This document shows, one piece after another, positions 32,453-42,684 of a DNA stretch of 64,000 nt (its first letter is position 1; every line of letters begins with the position of its first letter). Both the position numbers and the translations under genes were made by a program. Origin of the DNA: Aradus depressus (taxonomy: Eukaryota; Arthropoda; Insecta; Hemiptera; Aradidae); NCBI GenBank assembly GCA_963662175.1, contig OY759221.1, positions 17,264,027 through 17,328,026 of the forward strand, read 5' to 3'. The notes under the pieces are model-generated. The model worked only from the letters and a program-made list of their open reading frames with translations, did no database searches and had not been told where the DNA came from.

Positions 32453-32718
32453 AGAGGGCGCCGGTAGCCTCAGCGGCTGCTTTCTTACTGAGCTCAAAAT
32501 AGCGGGTTCAAATCGCGGCCCAAGCCATTGGTTTAATTTATCTGCGAGGTTAAATAAGCTGGTCCCGAGCCTGTACGATGTTAGGTACTCGTTAAAGACC
32601 CCTACCCTAGGTGCGCCGAAAGAGTCGAGCTCATGCCCACCAGAGTGGAGAAAGAGCGCTCTGGTAGTAGGCGATATGACCTTGTAGTTAAAGCCTGGGC
32701 ATGAGTTATAATAACTAA
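32453..32718 (+). mobile_element. SINE-A copy with ATAACTAAC tail
   Basis: Head gggcgccggtagcctcagcg, weakened B box gggttcaaatcgc, deleted middle, tail cataataactaac-type. The flanks cccagaagacc and cccagaagaac look like a diverged TSD. Confidence 0.9.
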
Positions 32719-32755
32719 CTCTAGAACCCCAGAAGAACGATATCTATTGATTTTC

Positions 32756-33100
32756 GAGGGCGCCGGTAGCTCAGTGGTAAGCGTGCTTGACTTCTGAGCT
32801 CAAGGTCGTGGGTTCGTAGCCCGACCGAGGCCCTTAGTTTATTTTATCTGGGAGGTAAAATAAACTTAAGCACGCCGTCCTTCGGATGGGACGTTAAGCG
32901 ATGGTCCCGAGCCTGTACGATGTCAGGTACTCGTTAAAGACCCCTACCCTAGATGAATAAAAATTTAGGGTAGGCAAAATTTAGGACTCCCACAGTAGAG
33001 TCGGGCTCATGTCCACCTGAGTGACGAAAGAGCGCTCTGGTAGTAGGCGATATGACCTCGTAGTTAAAGCCCGGGCATGAGTCATAAAACCTAACCTAAC
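32756..33100 (+). mobile_element. SINE-A reference copy, full length with TSD
   Basis: 345 bp flanked by perfect 12-bp ctattgattttc (32744-32755 and 33101-33112). Positions relative to the start: A box tagctcagtgg about 11-21; B-box region ggttcgtagcc about 56-66, one of several variants; perfect 11-bp stem agtttatttta/taaaataaact at 32836-32866; second stem CCAGAG/CTCTGG in most copies (here ccacctgag); tail aaaacctaacctaacc. It would be transcribed by RNA polymerase III and mobilised by an unidentified LINE. Confidence 0.98.
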
Positions 33101-33829
33101 CTATTGATTTTCAGCCAAATCGGCCAAAGGAAAGAGGGGGACTCTAATAACTTTCATTGTAATAAATGTTTCGACACAAAATTTAATATCTAAAATCAAA
33201 AATACATATAGATGCTAGTTATTAATATTCAGTGGAATCGGGCGATGGGAAGGTGACGATCAGAGGAGGCTCAATTGAAAAAACACAATAATTGTCGATA
33301 TGGAATTTCATATTTAGACCGCATGAGGAACATACCTGATCATTTTCAGCAAAATCGGCTAAAGGGGAGGGCGATTCAGGAGAAGGAGTTGACTCAAAAA
33401 CCCTAATAGCTGCCGATGTAATGAATTTATCGACACAACATTTCGTATGAGCATTTAGAATTGATTATTAGCACAAACGGTCGTCTGATCTTGAAGGGGG
33501 GGGGGGGGATGTTAATTAATTCGTTCTGGGGAAGTACATTGTCGGTGTTTCACATACTTCTTTTTCCCATTGAAAAGTGGATATCCATGTTGCGTCCATA
33601 TGTTGGGACTGATAATGCTATCTGCTGGAAGGGAGGGCAACAGAAGAAGGGAGTGTCAATGCTAGCCAAGAACATGAAGATAAGAAGACCACATGGCTAA
33701 AATGTGTGCCGAGACATTGTTGGACTTATCCGGTTAGTGTCAGATGGTATATGAAGTAAGCAACGCTCTGAAAGTTCGAGCTTATATATTTATATACTAG
33801 CTTATATATATACTATATGTAGGTGTGCT

Positions 33830-34110
33830 GGTGCATACAGCTAGGGACCTAAGCATCCACTGCTCTAAACCCTTCCCTGGAACGACTGTGCTACCTTCTT
33901 ACCTTGTTCTCTTCTCTTACCTGGATCTCAAGATACCCAGTTTCCAAGAACCTAGTTTCTAAGTTGCCTTAGCAAATTTAAGAACGACTCCCATGGACTA
34001 ATGTTCTAAAATCGTCCTCTATAATCATATCTTTACAGAAAATGTGAAATCTCGTCGAAGGATATCCCAGCCCCAGGAAGCGAACTGCCGCCTCGTCTTT
34101 TTCTCTTCAT
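33830..34110 (-). repeat. Rep-D copy
   Basis: Shares cagctagggacctaagcatc, ttccctggaa and the coding-like block around atcatatctttac with 24100-24460. Confidence 0.55.
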
Positions 34111-34734
34111 GGACCACTGCCCAAATAATAAAACGAAATTTCGACACGAAATTTTAAATCTAAATCCAAAACAAAGGTTGGAGCAAATAGTAGGCTATAT
34201 ATCCTCGTACTTAAAGTCTGGGCATGAGTCACAATAAGTAGTTTATTATTTTTCGTAAATAAATTTGATAGATAGGTTTCAGATAGAGAGCGAACATTTA
34301 TTTGTTAAGTTGGCACTGGGAAGTACCGCTGATTTAATTATTTTTTGCATTTTTTCAAAAAGGAATTTTATTTTCAAAGGAACACTTCTAACTTTCATAT
34401 GTCCAGTAGTAGACGGTTCGTCAGACATAATCCCTAAACCTTTCAGGGTATTTATTTTCTTCTTCAACTGACAGGGTAGCATCATGACATAGACAAAATG
34501 ACGAGCTCTTGTCTTCATCATATGGTATATTTTATTTGTGAGAAGACACAAAACAGGATGAAGGAAAACACTGAAAAGAAGAGACATAAGAAAGATATGT
34601 TTTGTGTTGATGAGGGGTACGGTTCATTAGTAGTGGAAACAAAGTCCCGTGGGAGGATGTCAGTATCTAATTGGGAACTCTTTCCAACAACTCTTCTTCC
34701 AGGAGGCTGGAAGAGGAGGATGTAGTTGAATCAC
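34111..34734. other. Rep-A scraps and unassigned sequence
   Basis: 34130-34180 and 34265-34330 have Rep-A words and a SINE-A tail scrap (gtctgggcatgagtcacaat) lies at about 34215. The remainder to 34734 is not recognised. Confidence 0.4.
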
Positions 34735-35060
34735 CGGCAAAGTACTTCCCCAGCATCAATTAACTGTTTTCACTTTTTCTCTCTCTCTAAAGGTTTTGGC
34801 AAAATAGGTAGCTGATTTAAATAGGAACTTGATTCCTCATACCAAATAAATCTGGTTAGTCAGGAAATGGATTCTAGGAATACGAGACTTTTCTGACAGC
34901 TGTCCCCTTTCGCCTTAACCCTCTACCCACATCCCTCCTCTAATTTGGCCGATTTAGCTGAAAAACTATAGGTGTCGTCCTTATGGAGTTCAAGGTGCAC
35001 ATATACAATTTAGCATCGATAAGATCATTCTATCAAGAGTCTTGTTCACAGACACACAGA
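34735..35060 (-). repeat. Rep-A copy, shortened
   Basis: Starts gaatcaccggcaaagtactt, ends tgttcacagacacacagaca. Only about two modules remain. Confidence 0.8.
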
Positions 35061-35091
35061 CATAGTAAAAGTTATGTAATCGGATAATTTT

Positions 35092-35281
35092 TTTTTGGCC
35101 TTATGTTCAATGCATATTAGCCATGTCACTGTGTTATCTAATTATTTACGACATCCATGGCCCCGGGAGGGAGTTACATCTACGAAATAAAACTCACCCA
35201 CGGGATTCGATCCCGCAAACCATGGTGAGACCATGCGACCAAAGCCCTACGCTCTAGCCCGCAAGGCCACCATGGCTCCCG
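35092..35281 (-). mobile_element. SINE-B reference copy
   Basis: About 190 bp. On the minus strand: head gagccatggtggccttgcgg, ggctagagcgtagggctttg, gtcgcatggtctcaccatgg, B-box region gggatcgaatcc, then ttttatttcgtagatgtaac and a 3' end gacatggctaatatgcattg. The arrangement of head and B box is tRNA-like. No poly-A tail is evident. Confidence 0.9.
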
Positions 35282-35367
35282 ATTTACAACAGTTGTAAAT
35301 ATAGTTACTATATTTTATAGAACAATTTATGAATAACAGGCAAAGAAACACACTGTTGTTTTTTTTA

Positions 35368-36110
35368 TTTCACCAGTTTTACGAAGTATAGGGGAAGTTC
35401 CCTAATCGATCAGAAATTAGATGTTAAGTTTTCACCGGAATTTCGAAGGTGGGGGGTGAGCGGAAGGGGGGAACCGTTTAAAGGTATCTGTTTTTACTTT
35501 TTCTTAAATATCTCGAAAAGTATTGAGTTCAGTGAAAACCTAACCCTATACAAACCTAACCCAGAGTAAATTTTCTACACAAAAGGTCCTATTCATTCTT
35601 TTCGTAGTGTCAATAGCTTTAGAGATAGAGTGAGTGAAAAATTTTAAAATATAAAAATATCGAGTTTAATGTCCTTATTTGTACAATTCAATCATAAAGT
35701 ACACATATCACAATGTATGGCCTAATATATGTGTATTTTATGATTGAATTGTACAAATAAGAGCATAAAACTCTATGTTTTTAATTTTTCAAATGTTTCC
35801 TCCAACTCTATCTCCAAAACTATTGACACTACGAAAAGAATAAATAAGGTCTTTTTTGTAGAGAATTTACTCTAGTTTAATTATGTATGGGTTTAAGATT
35901 TCGCTGAACTCAATACTTTCCGAGATATGTAAGAAAAAGTAAAAAAAGAGACCTTTAAATGGATCCTCCCTCCCGCTCGCTCCCCACCCTCGAGGACTCC
36001 CAGAAATATAAAAACGTGTATTCGTATGTGTATCCAGAACACCATAAAGACGACACCTTCCGATTTCAGCCAAATGGAAGGGGGTAATAAGAGAAGGCAT
36101 CAATCGATTT
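35368..36110 (+). repeat. Rep-A copy containing a large palindrome
   Basis: Left end tttcaccagttttacgaagt and ataggggaagttccc. After the palindrome, module words atgtgtatccagaacaccat and cagccaaat continue to 36110. Confidence 0.75.
35447..35997. repeat. 550-bp near-palindrome (fold-back element)
   Basis: Arms of roughly 260 bp pair from gaaggtggggggtgagcgg / ccgctcgctccccaccctc inwards through ctttttcttaaatatctcga, gtattgagttcag, cttttcgtagtgtcaatag and tacaattcaatcataaa. The loop near 35700-35716 is only about 16 bp. The arms differ by scattered substitutions and small indels, so they have aged since they formed. Confidence 0.9.
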
Positions 36111-36129
36111 AAAATGAAGTTTCACAGAA

Positions 36130-36180
36130 GTTGTCCTCGGCCGGGTTTTGAATCCGCGATCTTGAGCTAACTAGACAAGC
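36130..36180 (-). mobile_element. SINE-A head fragment
   Basis: cctcggccgggttttgaatc, cgcgatcttgagcta match the B-box side of SINE-A on the minus strand. Confidence 0.4.
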
Positions 36181-36404
36181 TCTCTCTGACACCCAGTTAA
36201 CTAAAAGACTAGACTGACTGTTAGTATGAGACAGATCCGAGCCTACTGTAATTGGTATGTGGGTTAGTCTGTTATTTTGTAATCTACTCTGTCTACACAC
36301 ACATCACTCCCATCCCTCAGTATTTATTTTACATTAACATGTTACCAGAACATGAAATGTTATGTTGGGAGCTTCTGCCCCGGCGTAACCAATACAACAT
36401 TTTT
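36181..36404. other. unassigned sequence
   Basis: Nothing recognised. Confidence 0.4.
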
Positions 36405-36568
36405 TTTCTTCTTCCCCAGATAGTACCTACAGGGGAAGTTATGTAATCGACTAAAAATTTAATGTTACATTTTCATATTTTCTGAGTCTCTGATTCCAAT
36501 TCCAAGAATGAAAAAAAAATCGTCGGCGAAGTACATCCCCAAAACGAATTAATCAATTAACTTTTCGC

Positions 36569-37229
36569 ATGATCAAATGGTGGACCAGTCTACTTAATCT
36601 AAGTGATGAAACAAGCCCTAAAATGTGCTACAATAGACTGATAGAGCTTTCAGATTCTTCTAATATGCCTTTTAATTGGACCCTTGAACTGAGAAATAGC
36701 CTGTCTTCTATAGGAGCTTATGACGTCTGGAAATCTCAAAATACCAAAATTGTAGAAAATGAATTTAATAATTTAATCACTTCATTCCAAAATAATCTCA
36801 TCAGTAAAGATGTTGAAAAAATCCTCAACTCCAAGTATAACTTCTATTATAGAAATATGTGCTCTTTTGGTTCTGTGAGTTGCCATATGTTATTTAATTG
36901 TCATATCAATAAAATTAGAGCAGTAGGTCAGTTACGTTTGGCTTCTAAACACCAAATCAGTTTGTATATAAATAAAGAAAAAATTATTTTTGAAAAGGAT
37001 CAATGTAGATGTTGTTCTAGAGAACTCAAAGAATATATTGTTAATTTTTTATTAAACTGTCCTTTGTATAATAATATTAGAAGAAAGATATTTATCTAAA
37101 TATATTAAAAACTCTGATGAAGACGAAAGTAATATTATTAGAATATTGGAGATTGTTTCTATGGAGCAAATTTATGATGTCTATTACTATATTCTAAATG
37201 CTATTAATTTAAAAAAGCAAACATTATAA
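36569..37229 (+). pseudogene. LINE ORF2 C-terminus with frameshift
   Basis: The first frame (36569-37099) carries LRLASKHQISLYINKEKIIF then QCRCCSRELKEYIVNFLLNC and PLYNNIRRK, the C-x2-C ... L-x-NCPLY post-RT zinc-binding region. The stop at 37099 results from a one-base shift: another frame continues YLSKYIKNSDEDESNIIRIL and YDVYYYILNAINLKKQTL to a stop at 37229. The end IL-x-A-I-N compares with the SALKLRALIVNE end of the LINE at 7080. RT domain absent through 5' truncation. Confidence 0.88.
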
Positions 37230-37653
37230 AAAAACAAATCAAAAAAAATCTAACTTACAATAAAAATAAAAAAAAAAAGATAACGGGAAATGAATTTTAA
37301 AGTTGGATTTCTCATATTAAGTTTTTGTTAAATATTTATTAGTTACAGTTTAAGTACAAAGTGGTTTGACTTAATGTTTATTAGTTTTTTTTTTTTTTTT
37401 TTTTTTTTTATTTAAAGTTATTATCGTATGTATGTATATGTGTATGTATGTATAAAAAAGTGTATATTTTTCTGTTTTGCATATATAAGTAAATGTGCGC
37501 ATTTATTTTTTAATATTTAGATATTTAGATATTTATTAAGTGTGATATTCTTACTTTATTATTATACCGGATGTATATTCAAATTGTACCCCAACTCTCT
37601 ACAATAAGCCTTAATAGGCTTCAATGTAGTAATAAATAAATAAAAAAAAAAAA
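36569..37653 (+). mobile_element. 5'-truncated LINE with TSD
   Basis: Perfect 12-bp TSD ttaacttttcgc at 36557-36568 and 37654-37665. The element holds the end of ORF2, a 3' UTR of about 420 bp with a T run (37386-37409), and an aataaataaataaaaaaaaa tail. 1085 bp in total. Confidence 0.96.
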
Positions 37654-38149
37654 TTAACTTTTCGCTACCCTCCAAAACCATTCGATAGTTTGCATTGGTA
37701 TTCAACACATACACATTACACTGGAAATTAGGATTATTGAAATGAGCCCCCTCACCTGAAAACCACCTTCCCTTCAGCTGATTTTGCTGAAATTTGACAG
37801 GTTATGTCCTCATTGTGTTTTGACTTCAAATATGAACTTTCATATCTATACATTCATTACAATGGCAGTTATTGGGGTTTTTCTGTTAAGCCTCCCCCCT
37901 AATCCACCCTTCCCTTTAGTTGTTCAGGCTGAAAATCAATAGGTGTCGTCATTAGACGGTTCTAGACTCACATATAAAATTTCGTGTTGGTACATTCGCT
38001 CTGTCGGGAGTTATCGTGTTCATAAGCAGACAAAAAAATATGAAATTCCGATGAAACCACAATATCGAATTTTTGACCAATTATATAACTTCCCCTATAA
38101 TTGGAATACAACTACAACTGTATTAAGCTTTTGCGTCGCCGGTTTTACT

Positions 38150-38297
38150 TTCCTAGCTACAGAACGACACCTACTAATTTTTAGCTAAATCGGTCAAAGG
38201 GAAGGGAGTCAACTAGTCTGGTTTTGGAGGGGAGCGAAAATTTAATTGATTAATTCGTTCTGGGGAAGTACATTGCCGTTGAATCACCGATAACGTT
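38150..38297 (+). repeat. Rep-A terminal fragment
   Basis: aatcggtcaaagggaaggga, ttgattaattcgttctgggg, aagtacattgccgttgaatc. Confidence 0.8.
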
Positions 38298-38429
38298 TTT
38301 TACATTATATCTATGCCTATGTAAACCGAAAATGATTTTAGCTACATATGTATGTAGATAGTAAAATATTGTGTTTCTTAAATTTCTACCACTGTTGTGG
38401 TAAGTGTTTTCCAGAAAGACGCAACTCCA
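38298..38429. repeat. flank shared with 50840-51000
   Basis: Inverted relative to 50840-51000: aaaatgattttagctacata, tagtaaaatattgtgtttct, accactgttgtggtaagtgt and ttccagaaa. The hammerhead-like core of the relative is here mutated (gatgatgatggagttgcgtc). Confidence 0.75.
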
Positions 38430-39320
38430 TCATCATCAGTATATAGTATGGTGTCTCAGTTGACGAGTTCCTTTATACACCACACTATATACTGATGATG
38501 CGGTTGTGGCACATCACAAGTGTATAGTTAGGTGTCTCAGTTGACGAGTTCCTTTATACGCCACACTATATACTGGTGATGTGCCACTGATGATGCACTT
38601 ATGGCACATCACAAGTGTATAGTATGGTGTCTCAGTTGACGAGTTCCTTTATACGCCACACTATATACTGGTGATGTGCCACTGATGTGCCACTGATGAT
38701 GCAGTTATGGCACATCACAAGTGTATAGTATGGTGTCTCAGTTGACGAGTTCCTTTATACGCCACTGGTGATGTGCCACTGATGATGCAGTTATGGCACA
38801 TCACAAGTGTATAGTTTGGTGTCTCAGTTGACGAATTCCTTTATACACCACACTATATACTGGTGATGTGCCACTGAAGATGCAGTTGTGGCACATCACA
38901 GATAGTATGGTGTCTCAGTTGACGAGTTCCTTTATACACCACAATATATACTGGTGATGTGCCACTGAAGATGCAGTTGTGGTACAAATGTATAGTATGG
39001 TGTCTCAGTTGATGAGTTCCTTTATACACCACAATATATACTGGTGATTTGCCACTGATGATGCAGTTGTGGTACAAATGTATAGTATGGTGTCTCAGTT
39101 GACGAGTTCCTTTATACACCACAATATATACTGGTGATGTGCCACTGAAGATGCAGTTGTGGTACAAATGTATAGTATGGTGTCTCAGTTGATGAGTTCC
39201 TTTATACACCACAATATATACTGGTGATTTGCCACTGATGATGCAGTTGTGGCACATCACAAGTGTATAGTATGGTGTCTCAGTTGAAGAGTCCACTTAT
39301 ACACCACACTATATGCTGAA
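38430..39320. repeat. ten-unit minisatellite, period about 90 bp
   Basis: The word gtgtctcagttga occurs at 38451, 38532, 38627, 38732, 38819, 38910, 39000, 39090, 39180 and 39275. Each unit contains an inverted repeat (tatagtatggtgt ... acaccacactata) with a loop of about 22. The last part forms two copies of a 180-bp higher-order unit (38910-39089, 39090-39269), alternating gacgag/gatgtgcc/gaagatg with gatgag/gatttgcc/gatgatg. A single unit lies at 50770-50836. The 147-codon minus-strand ORF across the array is a by-product of a period divisible by three. Confidence 0.95.
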
Positions 39321-39329
39321 GGCACTGTT

Positions 39330-39430
39330 TATAGTCGACTATTGATTTTAGTACAAATCAACTGGCTTTGGGGGGGGGGAGTAAAAAGTTAATTGATTTA
39401 TTCGTTCTGGGGAAGTATATTGCCGACCAT
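39330..39430 (+). repeat. Rep-A terminal fragment
   Basis: gactattgattttagtacaa, ttgatttattcgttctgggg, aagtatattgccgac. Confidence 0.8.
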
Positions 39431-39951
39431 TTTTAAAATTCAAAGTTGAGCCTCAACAAAATTCTCACAATTTTCTATCAACAATTTTCTTTTTCCTGAA
39501 AAAGAATGCTTTGAAATCTATATTCGTTGAAAAGTGTATTGTATTCAATATAACGAACAAAGGGGAAAACATTATAAAAAAAAAAAAAAAAAAGGATAGG
39601 AGGGGAAAATATGTATAAAAATAAATAAAAAATGGCCAATTCCTGAGATCAAATTCCTGAGTTCCGAGAAGCTGGGGGTCAAAGAGGATTATAGAACAAT
39701 TGGATTCTTTTGGATATCCACAAAAAAGGAAGTTGGAGCTTCGTATTTTAATATAATATTTCGAAAAGGATTCTTCAGGAATTTAGGGTTCCTTATCCGA
39801 CCGATAGAGTCTCTCTTTCTTCTTATATATACCAAATACAGACATGAAGAAGATGGGTTGCAATGTTTCAATGGAGATCTGATTTCTATATACGAGTAGT
39901 AAATAAATAAAACGAAACTTATTGTTGAAATATTGTCTATTACACTCTTGC
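39431..39951. other. unassigned sequence
   Basis: Includes an A run at 39575-39592. No gene supported. Confidence 0.5.
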
Positions 39952-40160
39952 TAAAACTTCGAGGTCATATCGCCTACTACCAGTTCCCTCTTTAGTCGCT
40001 TCGGAGGACACGAGTTCGTCTCTACTATGGGAGTCCTAAATTTTGTCAATCCTAAATTTTTATTCACCTAGGGTAGGGGTCTTTAACGAGTACGGTACCA
40101 TCGCTTAAAGTCCCATCAGAAGAACGGCGTGATCCAATTATTTTCACCTCCTAAATTAAA
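39952..40160 (-). mobile_element. SINE-A copy, headless
   Basis: Minus-strand body from cgaggtcatatcgcctacta to tcccatcagaagaacggcgt. Head and tail units are missing. Confidence 0.88.
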
Positions 40161-40194
40161 AAACTTAAACATTGTACATACAGGATCATACTTG

Positions 40195-40685
40195 CATATT
40201 AAGCTCAAGATCGCGGGTTCGAAACCCGGCCGAGGCCTTTTGATTTCGTGCAAAGGATTACGACGAACCTATTCAAAAGTCACCTACAAAATGTGTTTTC
40301 TGACGGAAACTTCTATCTTCGAAACTTTTTTTTTTGAACGATTCCAAAACCAATTCTTTACCCAATGCTTTTTTCAGAATTAAAAACAAAAATGTGGGTA
40401 GCTAGGAAATAATTCAAAATCCCTAAATTTTTCATATGAAAGGTCAAGGAGGCACGCCGTCCTTCGGATGGGACGTTAAGCAATGGTCCCGAGCCTGTGG
40501 GATGTCAGGTTCTAGTTTAAGACCCCTACCCAAGGTGAATAAGAATTTAGGGTAGGCAACATTTAGGACTCTCATAGCGAAGTCGGTCTCATGTTCACCA
40601 GAGCGATGAAAATGGGCCCTGTTAGTAAAAGATATGATATCCTTGTTAAAGTCCGTGCATGAATCATAATAACTAACCTACGATA
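40195..40685 (+). mobile_element. SINE-A copy interrupted by about 195 bp
   Basis: The B-box part aagatcgcgggttcgaaacc plus cggccgaggcc (to about 40245) is separated from the body (ggcacgccgtccttcggatg at about 40451) by unrelated AT-rich sequence without clear TIRs. The tail is aatcataataactaac. Confidence 0.85.
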
Positions 40686-41394
40686 AAGTTTGCGACATCC
40701 AGGTATTTCTCGGATGAAAACAAAAATGAATAATTTTTGGATTCGAATCCAAGTCCGAGACCAGACAGGTCCATGATGAATACTGAAGATATATTATAAT
40801 CATCCGTCGTCTTATAAATATGCATTTCTCAGAGAACAGACAATTTTTTTATTTTTTACAAATTTTTTTTGCTATTCAAATTTTTTATCATTTTCTTTCT
40901 CTGTATTTTTGTTAACAGTGCTCTAAAGTGCAAATCCGGTTGGTAACTGCGTCGTTAATGGACACCCATCCTTCCCAGCTCTCAGCCACTTTTCATAGAA
41001 AATTTGCATATATGTACATATCAAATGCAATTCCTACCCCTTCATTTTTTACTTTTTACATTTTTCCTATTTTTATTTTTATTTTTTTCTCTTTTGATAA
41101 GATGTCTTTAACTCTTTTTACTTCCCCACCCAGCTATAGGAAGAATACATTTCGTATCAATATGGAGGCCCATTTGATAAATTGTACATCGTTTTGAAAT
41201 TTCAAATTGTAGTTGCTTTGTAAGCATTAAACATTGGTTAACAACCATCCCTTTGTATATTTATAAATGCAATAGATACTATATATATGTATATAAATGA
41301 ATTACAAAAAAAAAAAAATAATAAAGTAAATGGTAAAAACTAATAAAATAATGATAATAGTAAAAATATATGTGATAATGAGATTTCCTGAGAC
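40686..41394. other. unassigned AT-rich sequence
   Basis: A Rep-A-like end word (acttccccacccagctatag) is at 41120. Otherwise nothing. Confidence 0.45.
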
Positions 41395-41475
41395 AAGATT
41401 TCTCATAGGTACAAAGAACGTTGTTTTCTCACTGTTTTATTTGCAACCAGAACCGTTATTCGACTTTTTGGAAAA
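41395..41475 (-). repeat. truncated hammerhead-class repeat
   Basis: Matches the left part of 24480-24610 (gacaagatttctcataggta, acgttgttttctcactgttt, ccagaaccgttattcgac) and breaks off inside the core hairpin. Confidence 0.6.
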
Positions 41476-41789
41476 AACTAATTTTTAACGAAAAACATGA
41501 ATTCATTTCTGAATTTTGACATTTTCGGATTCTACGGAAAATTTCCAACATTTGTGTCCAAATTATCGAAAAATGAAGTCTTTTTTTATTTTCAAAGTCG
41601 TGATGTGGGCCGTCATGTCGAGTTCATATGCAGATCTTTATTACCCGTTCCTGCGAAATCTAAGGCTTCTCTTGTTGCTTAATTCTTGTGGCGGATACCA
41701 TTGGTACCTCATTGATTGAATTTATTTCTAAAGTTCTCCAAACAAACGAATGGTTGCTAATCAATGGGTGTGTGTCAATATGACAATTT
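41476..41789. other. unassigned sequence
   Basis: Nothing recognised. Confidence 0.45.
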
Positions 41790-41950
41790 CAGATAGAATG
41801 AACGTATCAACGCGAAATTTCGTTTGTGTTTCGAAAACTCAATAATGACGACACCTACTGATTTTCAGTCAAATCCACCGGGGAGAGAGGAAGGACTAGA
41901 GGGGTGTAATATGAAAACTCTAATAACCGCCGTGGTATTGAATGTAACAG
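41790..41950 (+). repeat. Rep-A fragment
   Basis: gatagaatgaacgtatcaac, gacacctactgattttcagt, then breaks at the LINE. Confidence 0.8.
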
Positions 41951-42310
41951 ATACTATCAGGTCACGGAGATTTCAACACCAAGCTCTTCTTCTTTAAGTG
42001 GAAGAAAAACCCGAACTGTTCGTGCGGCTGAGTCGAGACTGCAGAGCATGTGGTAGCTGTATGACGGGCCTAGGGTGAAGTTGATACGCGGGACAGGATC
42101 GTACCTGGGACTCGACCTACGACAGCTGGTGACGGAAACCGGCTACTCAGTGTTCACCCGATTTGTCGCCTCCTGGCGGAGAAAAAAGAAAACACTTTCT
42201 TTAACCCTGTGCCAGGGACGACTGCAGGCACGACCATTCGGCGAACGGGTATCGTGGCCTCCACCTGGTGTCGGCAAACTCCCAAAAAAAAAGAAAAAAA
42301 AAAGGTTTTT
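41951..42310 (+). pseudogene. R1-like LINE C-terminal remnant
   Basis: Begins mid-frame with LSGHGDFNTKLFFFKWKKNP, NCSCG-stop-VETAEHVVAV, then SYLGLDLRQLVTETGYSVFT in another frame, followed by an A-rich tail at 42283-42303. The GHG motif and the C-x-C-G ... E-x-x-x-H zinc-binding region are typical of R1-clade ORF2 ends. Stops and a frameshift make it dead. It is homologous to 12430-12922 but keeps the zinc-knuckle block that copy has lost. Confidence 0.8.
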
Positions 42311-42684
42311 TTATTTAACTCTGACGCTCACGCTTTTGGCATCATAAGGTAAGTTCTTTGAGTCTACTTCGGAATACCTTAAGATCTCCAGAGAAAGCTG
42401 TAACTAATGTTCTGAAGTTAATAGACTAAGGTTTCGGTCGCCTCGTATCCATCTTCATCAGCTCCTGGCACCCATTGTCCTAGCCAACTTTACTCACCCT
42501 TTGTAAGCCAATATTACCCCCATTGTTTTGGGCTCTTGCGTAGGGTTCCCTGTCCTCAAACAATCAGAAATTTCCCAAGGGGTGCCTCTGAATGGCAAAA
42601 TGAAAGGTGAATTCAGATTCGCATTTAAAACACCTTGAATCGGGATATAAATAAATTATCTGATATCTTTTTACTGTCATAGCT
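42311..42684. other. unassigned sequence
   Basis: No feature recognised. Confidence 0.5.

Larger units (their letters stand above)
32265..33560 (+). repeat. Rep-A copy split by two SINE-A
   Basis: Pieces 32265-32452, 32719-32755 and 33101-33560 read in order from ttatgtagtcgggcagaaat to taattcgttctggggaagta. Both SINEs are in the same orientation. Confidence 0.85.
36405..38110. repeat. Rep-A end plus inverted Rep-A copy split by a LINE
   Basis: 36405-36510 is a plus-orientation terminus. 36515-36568 begins a minus-orientation copy (atcgtcggcgaagtacatcc) that resumes after the LINE at 37654 and ends at tataacttcccctataat near 38100. Confidence 0.85.

Noticed and set aside
32756..32830. tRNA gene
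   Set aside because: A and B boxes are tRNA-like, but no full cloverleaf with a proper anticodon arm forms, and the sequence is the head of a repeated SINE with TSDs.
35150..35281. tRNA gene on the minus strand
   Set aside because: Same argument; the segment recurs at 979, 10727 and 60098 as SINE-B.
38853..39296. 147-codon minus-strand ORF with repeated motifs
   Set aside because: It exists only because the 90-bp minisatellite period is divisible by three; the repeated protein motif mirrors DNA repetition, with no sign of codon-level constraint.
38430..39320. CRISPR-like regular repeats
   Set aside because: Units are contiguous, about 90 bp, diverged and contain no unique spacers. The sequence context is eukaryotic.
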